The notes: generated from the sequence alone by a model not told the origin. Shown: positions 24,372 through 37,564, counted from the first letter of the stretch. The stretch is 64,000 nt of DNA from Anaeramoeba flamelloides (GCA_027625915.1 JANTQA010000060.1:2232001-2296000), one strand, 5' to 3'. Numbers and translations: made by a program.

Positions 24372-27300
24372 ATGAATTTTTCCAAAAAAAGAGTAAGTTA
24401 TTTTTATGATTCTGATATTGGGAGTTTTAATTATGGAGGTGATCATCCAATGAAACCTCGAAGAATAAAATTGGCACATGATTTAATAACAGGCTATGGG
24501 CTTCATAAGAAAATGAAAGTCTACCCAATTAACAAATCCACCAATGAAGATCTTACAAATTACCACTCCAAAGAGTATATCGAATTTCTTCGGTTTATTA
24601 CACCAGACAATGAAGACATTTTCGATGGGATGCTGAAAACCTATAATATTGGTGAAGACTCTCCGATTTTTGATGGCCTGTTTAAATTTAGTCAAATCTC
24701 GGCTGGTGGCTCAATAGACGGAGCAAGAAAATTAAATAATGGTGAAACAGATATTGCAATTAACTGGGCAGGTAAAGTTTATATTACTTTTTTTTTTTTT
24801 TTTGTTTGTTTTTATTCCAACAAATTAATTTGAATTATTTTTTACCACAACCACAGGAGATTTATTTAGATCTGAAAATAATATTGAAAAAGTGTATCTG
24901 TTAAAAGAGAATAAATAGTCATACATCCGTTTTCATAAAGTGAGAACTTAAAGTTTTTTAAAGTGCTATCCAAACCGATTTAAAAAAAGTGAGTGAAACA
25001 GTTCGAAGGACTTATTTTCAAACTTTTAGTCCTCACTATTTTGAAAACAGATTTATGGTACCTTTTTATTTTTTATCTTGGAATATCGAAATTCCAAATA
25101 AAAATAAAATTTTTTTCAAAAATTCGACTAACGGTTTGCTTCAGCAAAAATGAACAAAAAAAAAAACAAAAAATAAATTACTCGGAATCCAAGGAACAAA
25201 CCACAAGAATTGTTGTTCAAATTTCAAGAGAAACCAAACCTTTTCATTCTAATACGAAAAGACTTGCACCTTAACAAACAATTCTTAAATTGAATGAAAT
25301 TGCTCGTATTATTTTTCTTTTGTGAATACAAGTGCCAACAAATGAATTGGAATTTTTGGTGTTTGATAAATAATTTGTACTTTTGCCAATTTTGGGAACA
25401 ACAAAAAGAAAAAGAAAGAAATAATTGTTCCCTTTCAAAACAATTTTCCTTTTAGAATTTTCTTTTGGCTTATCTGACTAGATCATTTTTTAAAAAAAAT
25501 CACAGTCGTCTTCCAACAAGGTATTTTACTGAAAAAAAAAAAAAAAAAACTAAAAAGGTTTAGAATCACAGCTGTTTCAAAATAGTGAGTACTAAAAGTT
25601 TGAAAAGTAGTCCTTCGAACTGTTTCACTCACTTTTTTTAAATTGGTTTGAGCAATACATTTCAAAACTAATGTTAATTGCAAAATAAAAGGAACAAAAG
25701 TTTCATTCAGCTTTCTGACAAATCCAATCCCAAGAAAAAGAATTCAGTAAATCATTAAAGAGCTCCAATTCTCAAAAGGAAAACAAGAATATTACTGATT
25801 TACAGATTATATACTATTATTTTCCAATTAATTACGAAAATTTTTATTGCAAGCTCTCAAATATTTTGCAAATTATTAGTTGAAAAAAAACCGAAACTTC
25901 TTCACAAACACAATAAGAAATGATTCACTTTGAAAAAATTTATTTATTAATTATTGCTTGATTATTGGACTTTGAGATAATATTTTGACGAGTTTAATTT
26001 GATTTTAACAGTAATTTAAATTTTAAATGATTTAAGGGATTAGCCTTGCCCTAGATTTCTCTATCATCAAAGTATTTTGTAATTTGGTTGAAATGATATT
26101 AGTGCAGCATGGTTTGCAAGGCTCTTAAAAATCTATTATAAATCTTATTGCACAATAAATTATCGGATTTTTTCTTAATGATCACAATTAAAAAATGTTA
26201 TTTTTGGAAATTTTTTTTTTTAATTCCTTTTCCAAATCTAAATAAAGAAACCCCGTTTAATAGTATCCCCAATTTCAAAATTTAATATTTAGAACCTCCA
26301 AAAGTAAATATTTTTTTTTAATTTTTCAATTTCAAAGATTAACTCAATAATCATTAACATAAAAACCCAAAGAATGATTAGTTTTCGTTCCTTTTTTTAA
26401 ATCTAATTGTAACACCAATATATTTCCAAGACTTCAGAAATAAATTTGTAAAAAGAATCTATTGGTTAATTATTTAATTTTTTTAAAAAATTGACTTTTT
26501 TAGCAACTAATCTACATTTCGCGACAAATTTAAAAAAGGTATTTTGAAACTTTGGAGTCTGGAAATTGATAATTCAACTTTTAAATTTATGGCGAAATTC
26601 AGATTTTTTTTGAAATTGTTGGAATTTTTTACTAATACATAGATCATTTTTTAATTGATGAGATCAACAAATATTACTACTTGGCTAATCGAATTTTGAG
26701 ATACATTTGAATCATGATACATTAATGTGATTTATCTGAAATAACAATTTACTTTGATCTTAGACACTAACCTTGGTAGACGCTAATCCCTTAAGAAATA
26801 TTTTTTTTCGGAAATCTGAAGGAAAATTTTGTTCAAGGTATTTTTCGACAAATGATATGATTAATCATTTTTTTAAAATGACTTTAGGAGAGTTATAAAA
26901 TTTTCAAAGTTAATTTGAACAAAGAAAAAATACCTAAAGCAATTCTATTCTTTCTAAAAGTTTTTAAAAAAGTGGGCTCAAGAAAACCTTTTTTTTTTTT
27001 TTTTTTTTTTTTTTGCAGCAAGGATTATTTATAATTGAATAAGAGGCAAGAATTTGTTACAGTCATTTAAATATCAACACAAACATACAAGAAATCAATA
27101 AATTAATTCTAAAAGTTTTAGATTTTTCAAGTATTATTTGTTTAAGAAAAATATATTCTGCAAATTTGCCTCCAGTTGTTTTCAAAAAACAAGAACTAAG
27201 AGTTTTATAAAGTGTTGTCCAAATTATTTGACTCACTTTTTTTTCAACAGATTGAGTAAACCTTTCAGTACACACTTTTTTAAAATTGCTGTAACAATAT

Positions 27301-30300
27301 TTAACATTATTCTTTAAATTAAAAATTAATACAAGTTTTAAAAAATGGACATTTTTGATTCTGAATTTATTTTTTTTTTTCAATTTTACAAAAAAATGAC
27401 TGGGGATTTAAAAGAAAGTTGTTAGTGACTTTTTAAAACATTTTTTTTTTTTTATTCAACCCTTTTAACTTTTCCTTTTTAATCTTGGTAAACTTTCGGA
27501 TCTGTATGGAATATCACAACAACCAGCCCAAAGATATTTCCAAAAAAGAGGGATAAATTTATTTTAAAATATCTTTATTAAACTTCATTAACTATTAAAA
27601 TATCCAAAATTGCCATTTATCATTTATTATTTATTGATTCTAAATAATAATTCAATTTGTTTCTTAGTATGATACCAATTACTAAAATATAAGATATGAA
27701 AGTTTCTAATCTCAATTTTTTAGGATATTTTTTTATGGATGAAAATTGGTGATTTAATTTTTTCTCTCTTGATCGAAAAAATCTTTTTCCAAAGTTGTTT
27801 AATCTCGACAAAATTTTCAAGTAGAATGAAAATATATATAACTGTATTTTATTGTTTAAAAATCCTTTTGCATCCTTATTCTATTTATCATTTTTTATTG
27901 AAATTGGACTTGCATTATTTTCCCCAAAAAAAGTTTCTTTTTTTTTTTTTCTTTTTGAGAATTTTTTGAGAAACAGATTCTGAAATATATCTAATAGGGA
28001 TTTGATTTAATCAGTATTATTTTTTGATCCTTCTCTTAATTTGATATTACCAATTTACAAATATAATCACTCATAAAGAAAATTTTTTAAACTATATTTC
28101 AAAAATTGTGACTAGCCTAAAAGAATAAATTGAAAATAAAAAAATATTCTGTAGTATTCAATTACAACTAATAATTAAATCTTATTAATAAGTATCTTTT
28201 TAATTATTCTAAACATATAAAATGATGATAATTTAAAAACAATAAAATCAAAAACCTAATCTAAAAAAATCAGAATCACAATTTTTGAAATGAGTATAAA
28301 TAGACCTTTTTATTACCTAAACTTTTAATGAAAAAAGGTTAACAAGAAGAATTTTAGCTAATAAATGTATATATACATTTTAAAAGACATTACACAGTCT
28401 CAATTTTGATAGTGATTATTTTTTAAGATATTTTTTTTATTTTCACTTGAATTTGACCATAAAAAAAAAAACAAAAAGAAAAAAAAAGAAAAAAAAAGAA
28501 AAAAATCAAAAAAAGAAAAATTTTTCAAAATTAGAAAAAATGATTCTGTTCCAAAAATTTGAACATATTTTTTTGATAAGAATACTCTAATAAACCCTCA
28601 ATACAAATTCCATTAACATTATAAAGTTAGTCAACATTTCTGAAAAATATTTTATGTAATGTTAAAAAAAAATGCACCACTTTTTTGGAAACACCTTTCC
28701 TTTTACCACACAAACTGTGAATAGAGTTTAATTAAAAGCAATTTTTTAAAAAAGATTCAAAAATCGAGTTATTTCTGTTTCTTGCCCATAATACTGTTTT
28801 AAGCTGTAAACACAATCAGAAGAAAATTTACATTTCAAAAAAATTGTAAACATTACATACAGGGGGGGGGGATTTAAATAAAGTATATTTGCAAGTTATT
28901 ATTGAAATCAAAATCACAATTCTTTCAATTTTTTCTTGTTTTGGTGGAAAAAAGAAAAAAAAAAAAAACTAGATAAAAAAACTTTCCTTTGAAAGGGAAA
29001 TCCTACCATATACTAAAACTAAAGATTAAATCTTGGGTGATATAGTTTTTATATGAAAAACTTTAAACTTCAAAATATCATGTTTTGAAAAAATTAAAAA
29101 AATTTTTTTTTGAAAAATAACAATTTATTGTTTGAATATTTTGTTATTTTGAAAATCTTTTAAACAATCACCTTTCATTAGAGCGGTTAAATTTGAAAAA
29201 AATAAATAGAATTGTTGAGAAGATGGATTAGAATCAATTTTTTCAATCAATTCAGTGCAAATTGATCTTTTTGTACCTTATATTTTAAACCCCTTTTAAT
29301 TTATTTTTTTTTTTTTTTCTTGTAAAATCTTGCAGTAGTTATTTAAAAGTGACAATAATTATATGCAAAAATTTATATATGAGTAAATAGATTAATTATA
29401 AATACCATTTACAAATAATATACTTATATATATATTAGAGAGACAGCGATAAATTAAACAATAATAATAACAAAAGATGTGCGCCTTTATTATTGTTTCT
29501 ATTGTTTCCCAATTGGGGATAACAATCTTATATTTTTAATTATAAGTCAGTAAATTCATAATTTAAATGACGAAATGAAATTAAAGAAAAAAATTAAAAA
29601 AAAAATTTCTTTTAGATTCCTAACAGTTATTTTTCAATTAATATTCCTATTTTTATTTTTTATATTATTGTTTGCCTTATTATTTAATTATAAAATTATT
29701 ATATATAACAATTAGGCGGGCTTCATCATGCTAAAAAAAAAGAAGCATCAGGATTTTGTTATGTCAACGATATTGTTTTAGGAATTTTGGAATTATTAAA
29801 GTGTCACCCAAGAGTTTTATATATTGATATTGATATTCATCACGGGGATGGCGTTGAAGAAGCTTTTAAAAAAACAAACAGAGTTATGACTTGTAGTTTT
29901 CATAAATATGGATATGGATATTTTCCCGGAACAGGTTTGTAGTTTTTTTTTTTTTTCATTAAAATATTATTTTTCATTTTCATTTTTTTTTCATTATAAA
30001 ATTATAGCTTTTGAGATCTCTAAAAACATTATAAACAGGTTTTTTCTTTTTTTTTTGAACATAAATTTTTTTTTTTGAATTATTAAGATTAGCAATTATA
30101 CAAAAGTTTATGAAGAATAATTATTTATTAAATTTTTATTTTAAAAATCCTTTTATTGTTTTATACAAATTAAAATGATTTTTAGAATAATAAGAAATTA
30201 GTCAAATAATTCTTCTTCTTCTTCTAATTTTTTTACTATCAAAACATTTTTACATAAATTGACTAGCACATTAAGAATTGTTAAATATATCAAATTATAC

Positions 30301-33300
30301 CATGCTTGTACTAAATAGAAAGAAATTCATCAAATGTCTTTTTTTTTTAAAGTCATTTTTTTTATTTTTTGAATTAATCTTTTTCATCTTCTTGAAAAAT
30401 TTCAAAACGATTAATATCCCCTTTGACCTTTAAAAAGAAATGTATTTTTCATATTTTAAATACTTAGTTTAATGAAGCATTATTTGACTGAGTAAAACAA
30501 AATAATAATGATTTGATCCAAAAAATTTTTCATCTTTTGTTAATAGAGCAAAATGTTTTACAAAAAACAAAATAATTTTCAAAAAAAGATGAAAAGAAAA
30601 AATGAAAAAGAATTTGAAAAGAGTATGCAATCAAAAAAAAAAAAAAAGGAACAATGAATTCATCAAAATGGATTAATTCAAACGAATCAACACTATATAC
30701 CTAAAAGTTATAACAGGTTACAGTATTTCAAAATAAAATCAATTTTATTATTTTTGTTTGTAACAAGAAAAGGGGAAAAATAAAATGAAAACTCTCATTT
30801 CAAAATAAAAAAGCATCTTTTATCTCTCTATTATAGGTTTAATTATTATTATTTCATAAATTCAACGATATAAAATAAAAATTTTTATAACCATTCTGGA
30901 AAAAAAATTGTCAAATCGATTTTAATTGTAAGATGGTGGTTGTGAAAAGGAAAATTTTTCAATTATTTTTTGACTTTTTGTTCACTGATCAATGGAGATA
31001 TATGAAACTGAAATTCCACAAACTGGATTATTATTTATTGCTAAAATCTTAAAAGCCAATTTCACATGACAGGAAAAGCATATCAATCAAAAATTTCCAA
31101 AAAATGACTCACTTTTACTTAGGCTCACAATTAAATCTCAAATTTCAACAATTGAAAATGCTTAAATTTTGGTTTAATGTGATGTTTTGAATTATATTTT
31201 GATTACAATAACCAGTCTAATTTTTAGACTTGGTTTTTGTTTTAAAACCGAAAGAAAAAAGACATTAGAGAATATTAGAAAAGGAGAACTTTTACTACTG
31301 CTTTACAATATTAATAGATTTGAAATTTTTTTTACATTTGACAATTTTTTTCCAGAATGGTAATTAAAAAAATATTTTTGATAAAATTTGAATTTTCGAC
31401 TTTTTGAAATAATTGAATTAGGGTTGAGTCAAAAAAAAAAAGCCCAATATTTTTATCAATTTAGTATTTAACTGAGCAAGCTAACCCAATTATCTCGGAT
31501 TTTAGGTATAGAATTTGTTAATATTACATTTTATAGTAGTTTAATTAAAGTTTTCCAAAGAGTTTTCTACCTTTTTGAAATTATATTCAAGGTGTATGTT
31601 TTTTTTCTAACCAAATTACTAGATTAAAAATATCTTATTTTTTTTTATATATTTAGTTTTTTTACTATGTAGGTTCATTCTAACCTAATTTTGATTATTT
31701 CAAATACCCTTTCTTAATTGAAATTTAAAGAGAGATAAAAAACCCTTCATAAAAAGAATAAGATCATCGCATACATTTGAACATGAACAGATAAAGGTTT
31801 TAATTTTTCTACCAGAAAATGAGATATAAATACTAAGAGAATAGGAGAAAGGTATCTCCTTGATAAACCCCAATTCCTTTTTTTTTATAATATCTTAAGA
31901 GCCAATTATTGATTGTTTCATTTTTTTTTAATTTTTTTAATTAATATATTAATGAGTGTTGTATAGAGTCAAAACATTTTTGTATATCTATAGTGGCTAC
32001 AAAATATTCTGAATTTATATTTTTATTTTTTTTAATTTTTAAATTTTTTAATTTTTAAATTTTCTTAATAAATTTAGAACAGCAATACTTTTTACTAAAC
32101 TATTTTTTAAATCCAAAATTTTTTTTTGGGATTAAGTCCCAAGAGTCTTAGATTCATAAGAATATCAACTTTTTAAAAAAAAATCCTAGAAGTGATTGAT
32201 TTATCTAGATAGGTCAATAATTTAAGTGGTTCACCTTCATCCCCAGATTTATCAATAAATAATAAATTTCTTATTTTGATTTTTTTAATATTTTTCAAGT
32301 GTCGTCTGTTATCCAATTTAAAAAAATTTTTTCAACTGTTTTAATAAAACAATTATAATTTAATAAATATTACACGAGCTGTTTTTTTGTAAATTTATTA
32401 TGATTTATTTTGTCAAATTCTTTAACTGATTTATTTTTTTTGGAATTTGATAATTTCTTTAATTTTATCTTGATCAAAAAAACATTTCTTTGAATAAAAT
32501 CACAAATATTAATAAAACCTATAATTTTTTTTAAAAAAAAATAGGCAATGTCAAAGATATTGGAATTGGTGAAGGTGAAAATTATGCTGTTAATTTCCCA
32601 TTAGACAATGGTATGTGTGATCAATCATATCTAAATATTTTTAAAAAAACCATTGATGCAATAATGAAATATTACCAACCCACAGCAATTGTTCTACAAT
32701 GCGGAGCAGATACACTTGCACATGATGAATTAGGATGTTTTAATCTAACACTTAAGGGCCATGGTGCGTGTGTACAATACGTAAAGGGAATTGGTAAACC
32801 ACTGCTGGTTTTGGGAGGGGGAGGGTACACACCGAAAAATGTTGCCAAATGTTGGACGTACGAAACCTCTTTATTATTAAACGAAACAGATCTACCAAAT
32901 ACTTTGCCTGAAACGGAGTATTCATTAGATTTCCCACTAGAAAAATATTTACATATTGAACCTAAAACCATGAAAAATAGTAATGAAAATAAAAATTTAG
33001 AAAAGTTATATCTTCAAATTGTAGAAAATTTAAAAAAAATTGAGTCTGTTCCTTCCGTTGGTATAAGAACGGTACCACCTGATGGTTTTGGCTTTGGGCT
33101 TGATTACAATAGCTACAAAAAATATGAAGATAATGAAGATTATTTTGAAGATTCTGAAGAGGAAGATTATCTCGATACTTTATGGAATGAAGATGAAAGA
33201 GATTTTGGCATTGATTATAATTTGAAATTTCTGGATGAAACGTTCGAAGAAATGTCCACTTTTTCTTTTCTGAAAAAGAATTTAGATAATAATGGCAGTG

Positions 33301-33540
33301 ATCCTTTAACGACAAAATTGCATCAAAACAAATCATTTGGAAATTTTCAAACTGAAAAAAAATTGAAAAATGATAAAAAGCATTTAAGAACAAATAATGT
33401 TCTTAATAGGCCCAATTTAGATAACAATAATACAATAAATGATGAAAAAAAAGATGAAAATAAAATAGATAAAAATATTAAAGAAAAACAATTAATAGAT
33501 AACACAACAATTATTATTAAATTAAATCACAATATCAATA

Positions 33541-33579
<39 letters not shown>

Positions 33580-34082
33580 CTGATTCTGATGATTCTGATG
33601 ATGATGTAAATATTAATGGTGTTTGTGATAATAATAAAGATGAAAAAAACAATTTTAAAAAATATAATGAAAAGAATAATGAGAAAATTATTAATGGAAC
33701 TAATAATGAAAAAAATGAGGATAATAATAATATTGAAAATGCAAATGAGAATAAAAATTCAAATGATAATCTTGTTAATGATAACACAAAAAAAACATTT
33801 CGAATCATCTCAAATAATAAAGAAAAAAGAATTCAACAAAATTGTAAAAATGAAAAAATTATTTCAATAAATAATGAAATATCTGAAAAAAATAGCAATT
33901 TAAATGACTTTTCCACATCAAAAATTTTACAAAAAAAACATACCTCTTTAATGAAACTCAATTTTTTAAATCATGACGGCAAACACTCATATGAAGAAGT
34001 TCATATACATAATGAAAATGAATTAAATATAGAACAAAATTTGAAAAAAATCCGAAAAAATAAAATTCCAACGAAAAATTAA
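24372..34082 (+). CDS. Class I zinc-dependent histone deacetylase (Rpd3/HDAC1 type), three exons
   Basis: It removes acetyl groups from histone lysines, normally in nuclear co-repressor complexes. Exons are 24372-24771, 29716-29934 and 32545-34082; both junctions are GT-AG and in phase (donors GTAAAG and GTTTGT), giving 718 residues. The catalytic core has all hallmark residues. [15 protein letters not shown] opens exon 2 with the paired active-site His. DIDIHHGDG supplies the zinc-binding Asp and His. The second zinc Asp lies in [15 protein letters not shown], and the transition-state Tyr in [29 protein letters not shown] is one residue longer than in human HDAC1 at this loop, as in HDAC8. 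After residue about 380 the protein has an acidic stretch, an Asp run of 11 (from about 33542) and an Asn-rich tail of about 300 residues. The ATG at 24372 directly precedes [12 protein letters not shown], the normal family start. Confidence 0.95.
24959..25656. mobile_element. Foldback repeat with arms containing AGTGAGTGAAACAGTTCGA
   Basis: A left arm at about 24959-25050 and a right arm at about 25570-25656 are inverted copies of about 88 bp, sharing AAAAAAAGTGAGTGAAACAG and TTCAAACTTTTAG. The 520 bp between them is unrelated to known genes. Partial single relatives of the arm occur at about 27195-27255 and 38595-38660, and weaker ones near 53395 and 55020-55080. This looks like a non-autonomous foldback DNA element family. 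Confidence 0.75.
26036..26790. mobile_element. TTAA-flanked element with GGGATTAGC ends
   Basis: TTAA at 26032-26035 precedes GGGATTAGC, and GCTAATCCC is followed by TTAA at 26791-26794. Inverted ends plus a TTAA duplication are the pattern of piggyBac-type insertions, though the GGG terminus differs from the usual CCC. The interior (755 bp) contains no visible transposase. A solitary matching end is at 3244. Confidence 0.6.
29935..32544 (+). other. Intron 2 of the deacetylase gene, 2.6 kb
   Basis: The intron is GTTTGT to ATAG. It contains an inverted-ended element (30885-31363) and otherwise A+T-rich sequence with no coding signal. Confidence 0.8.
30885..31363. mobile_element. Short inverted-ended element in intron 2 of the deacetylase
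   Basis: ACCATTCTGGAAAAAAAATT at about 30889 is matched by the complement AATTTTTTTCCAGAATGGTA ending near 31362, each continuing into TGTCAAA/TTTGACA. Arms are about 30 bp and the element about 480 bp. No coding capacity is seen. Inferred to be a MITE. Confidence 0.65.
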
Positions 34083-34293
34083 TAATTGTAATAAATATAG
34101 ATTAATTTTTTAATATCAGAAATTTTTTGATTGCTTTTTTTTTTTTTTTATCATTTTTTCTTTCTCTTTTTCTTTTTGTTTTTCACTTCCATAATGAAAA
34201 TTTGGCGTGTCTTTATGTTATTTTTTTCTTTTATTCGAATGATACTTTAAACTATTCAAAATGGAAAAACATTATATCCGAATAATTGATAAA
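34083..34293. other. 3' flank of the deacetylase gene
   Basis: T-rich non-coding sequence following the TAA stop. Nothing specific was seen. Confidence 0.4.
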
Positions 34294-34714
34294 TACAGTT
34301 ACTACAGCTGTTCCAAGGCTACCGTGAAATTTTATCAATATCAAATTTTCATGTTGATATTGATTTTTAAATCGAAGATTATGTGAATAAAAAAGCTTAT
34401 ATTGAAAATATTCTTTCATAAATGAGTTAATATGCAAAATATTTTTCTAATGTGATCGAAAAATAAATTCATTTTTTCGAGGAGATTTTATTTCGTTTCT
34501 TAATGAATTATTGATGTTTAGAGTCATTTTGGGTTGTGAAGATTTATTTTTGAAAATCAGAAAAAATTCTTGAATATTGACTCATTTAGGAATTTTTTTT
34601 TTCAATATAAGCTTTATTATTATTATTCTAATATTCAACTTTTTAGAAATTTATATCAACATCAAAATTTGATATTGATAGAATTTCACAGTAGCTTTGG
34701 ATTGGCTGTAACTT
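34294..34714. mobile_element. Foldback element downstream of the deacetylase
   Basis: Inverted arms of about 75 bp lie at about 34294-34370 and 34645-34714, sharing GTGAAATT(T/C)TATCAATATC and AAATTTT(C/G)ATGTTGATAT. The outer ends read ACAGTTAC and GCTGTAAC. The centre contains a second weaker symmetry. No protein is encoded. Confidence 0.7.
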
Positions 34715-34914
34715 AAAACAAGTACAAGTAACTTGTAAAAGAGCATTTGTTTGATCATAAAAAAGTTTAACAATAAAATAATAGACCAACTGTTGATTTA
34801 TCAATCTGAGAATTTTCAGAAAAAAGAAAAATTACTTTAAAAAAAAAAATTATTTTTTTTTATTATTAATGAAGGGTGGTTTTAAACAACAAAATTACTT
34901 AATTTTTGCAATTA

Positions 34915-35110
34915 GTTTTTTTTTTAATTTGAGAAATAAAAAGAAAATTTCAAAAATTTTCTGTTTATTTCTTAAATTAAAAAAAGAGTCATTGGTTTTT
35001 CCAGAATTTAAAAGAATCGATTAAAATCTTTAATTTTTCTCGACTCTTTTATATTCTGGAATATCTTGGCACTCTAAGGCACTTGACGGCACTCTAAGGT
35101 ACTTTCTAAA
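34915..35110. repeat. Hairpin-cluster repeat, site 2
   Basis: One stem pairs AGTTTTTTTTTTAATTTGAG (about 34915) with CTTAAATTAAAAAAAG ending near 34986. The next pairs TTCCAGAATTTAAAAGAATC (about 34999) with ATATTCTGGAA ending near 35060. The linker then repeats GGCACTCTAAGG and GGCACTTGAC. It lies about 830 bp after the deacetylase stop. Confidence 0.7.
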
Positions 35111-36418
35111 AAACATATATTTATTTAGAGTTTTTTATACTAGCTATAATATGGGCAAGATTTTAGATCATATATATCACTTTTTCTTTAAAATAAGAAA
35201 AGAAAAAATTTTTTCCAACAAAGACAAGAAAAAGAGAAAGAAATTCAAGAAACAAAAGAAAAGAATATAAAATATTAAAAACAACAAATAAAAGTTTCAT
35301 TCAAACTGTTGTTTTGTAATCCAAGTATTGAATAGGTTGTTGTTTGCCCCCCCCCTTTGGGTTAAATATAGGAAAAATTTCTAAATTTTCAACATAGTTT
35401 TCAATAAATTTATGTCGAATAATATATTTGACATAAATTAATCCAATTTCAAATCAGTTTTACCATACCCCCTTCAAGTTAATGTCAACGAAGGGTAATT
35501 GTAGAATAGAAGAAACTAAATATCCACCATCTTTAATATTATGTTGATCGAATTAGAAACACATTATTGATTATTTTTCTTCTTCTTGACTTTTTAATAA
35601 AGTAAAAAGAAAAAAAGTACTTTTTTTTCTCAAAAAAAAAAAGATAAACTTATTAAAAGTAAATGGAAAAATAATAAAATGCTTTTTTTTTTATATTTAA
35701 AGTAGATCTATAAATAAAAATATACAAAATTCGTAATGATCAAATATAAAAATTGGATTTCTTTTAAACAATTTCTGATGTGGTCATAAAATTGGGAAAA
35801 TTTTTAATTGTTTAAAAAATAATGTCAATTTTGGTGAATTCAGGATGAGTACTGATTGATTTTTCAATTTAATTTTTGATAATTTATTTCATTATTTTCA
35901 TTTATTTTGTAGTAATATATATTTTTTTATCTTTAATTGATTGGTTACTTAGCAAAGATATTTTTGTCTTTATTTGATACAAACAAGAGCCACCCACGAC
36001 AGCTGTAGAACTCAAATTCTGAAAATAATAATTTATTGTTCAAGTTTGACACTTTTCATTGTATATAAAAATTATTTGTTTTAATTCGCTTTACAAATTT
36101 AATTTGTATGATTTGTCGATAAACATAATCACCAGCAATGTCCGAAAATTCCAAATTATAAATGTTAATAATTTGTTGATCTTGACGTTGAAATCATGTA
36201 AAATTTCAAAAGATTATATTTTTTTAACTGGTTGTAAATCTCAGTTTCATAAGGTTCTTAATTTCACCCAAAATAGATTTATTATGATCCAATAAAAAAG
36301 GAACTTGGAATCAAATTGACACATAACATTCTATCCTCAAGTTCAAATAAATTACCCCAAGAGAAAAAAAAGAATATATGTATGTTTTTCCACTGGTTAT
36401 TTATGATATACCCGTATT
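35111..36418. other. Intergenic region, no gene seen
   Basis: A+T-rich sequence with a C9 tract at about 35347. The open frame at 36059-36295 has no recognisable features and is not called. Confidence 0.4.
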
Positions 36419-37341
36419 AGTAATAATTGTCAAACCAAAAACATGAACTTTTGAAAATCACTGGTAAATTCTATTTTTCTTATAAATTGAAAATATTAGT
36501 AAAAAGTAACAAATTAATTTCCATTTTAAAGATAAATGTATAAATTATTGAGTAACCATTAACTGTAATAATCGAGATATCAAATCAATATTCTGAATCT
36601 ATCATTTTAACAGTTTGATAAATGTCCAAATCAAAAAAATCAAAAAACTTAAAAAATACTCCAGAAAATATCTAAAAAAACCACAAATCTTCAATATTTT
36701 GAGAGAAAATAACTGAAAAAAAGAAAATATAATTTATTGTTCAATTTTCAAATCGTAGTCGTTTTTATCAATTGAAAAAATATGAATATTGATTTTAGTT
36801 TGAGAAAATTGTACCGTTATTGTGAATTGACTTTAAATCAAGGAAACACTTGGTATTTAAAAAAATTTCCTTAAAATACTCAATTGAAATTTCAAATTTT
36901 GAAATTATAAAAGGAAAGATCGCAAGTAAATAAAATCTGTTTTTCATAAAGGTAAAAATAATAATCCCAAAGTATAAATTTTCGAAAAGTATTTATAATT
37001 TATCATTTACTAATCATAATAAATTAGATTAGTTTTTAATTTTTTTATTTTTTTCTCTATAAATATTGAAGATTTGTGGTTTTTTTAGACTTTTTCTGGA
37101 GTATTTTTTAAGTTTTTTGATTTTTTAGATTTGGACATTTATCAAACTATTAAAATGATAGATTCAGAATATTGATTCGATATCTCGATTACTACAGTTA
37201 ATTGTTACTCAATAATTTATACATTTATCTTTAAAACGGAAATAAATTTTTTACTTTTTACTAATATTTTCAATTTATAAGAAAAATAGAATTTACCAGT
37301 GTTTTTCAAAATTTAAAAGTTTTTGGTTTGACAGTTATCTT
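36419..37341. repeat. Long inverted repeat, arms about 300 bp
   Basis: The left arm is about 36419-36722 and the right arm about 37045-37341, with roughly 320 bp between them. Matching blocks include GTCAAACCAAAAAC at the outer ends, CACTGGTAAATTCTATTTTT, GATAAATGTCCAAATC and AATACTCCAGAAAA. By eye about nine of ten positions pair along most of the length. The right arm ends about 220 bp before the start of the scaffold-like gene. It may be a foldback transposon; it encodes no protein. Confidence 0.85.
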
Positions 37342-37564
37342 CAAAAATTGAAATATTGCTTTTCGAAAGAATACCCCTTAAGTTACACAATGATAATATA
37401 CAAAGTTTTTTCAATTACAAACTGTTTGTCCAACTTTACTAAAAGCTGATTTTCTTTAATTTGCCAAAATAAAATGTAAAGTATTTTAGATTATCATTTT
37501 TCATTTTTCTTTTTTGTGTTCTTAGTTTCTTTATTTTTTTCTGGGTTTAATTTGGACAGAAGAA

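Larger units (their letters stand above)
24772..29715 (+). other. Intron 1 of the deacetylase gene, 4.9 kb, repeat-filled
   Basis: The intron is GTAAAG to TTAG. It holds an inverted repeat at 24959-25656, a TTAA-flanked element at 26036-26790, a partial repeat near 27195-27255, long homopolymers (for example T runs at 26991-27014) and a G10 tract at 28862. Short open frames inside it, such as 24993-25274 and 27063-27383, lie in these repeats and show no known protein. Confidence 0.8.

Noticed and set aside
24993-25274. 93-codon open frame inside deacetylase intron 1
   Set aside because: It overlaps a foldback repeat arm, has no recognisable protein content and lies within an intron.
26991-27014. 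Long T run considered as an RNA polymerase III terminator of a small RNA gene
   Set aside because: T runs this long are common throughout the window and no A or B box or fold precedes it.
28862-28871. G10 tract, with C-rich tracts at 19686 and 35347, considered as quadruplex or regulatory sites
   Set aside because: Single homopolymer runs without repeated G blocks do not support a specific structure or function.
36059-36295. 78-codon open frame between genes
   Set aside because: No known motifs, no splice partners and ordinary A+T-rich composition.
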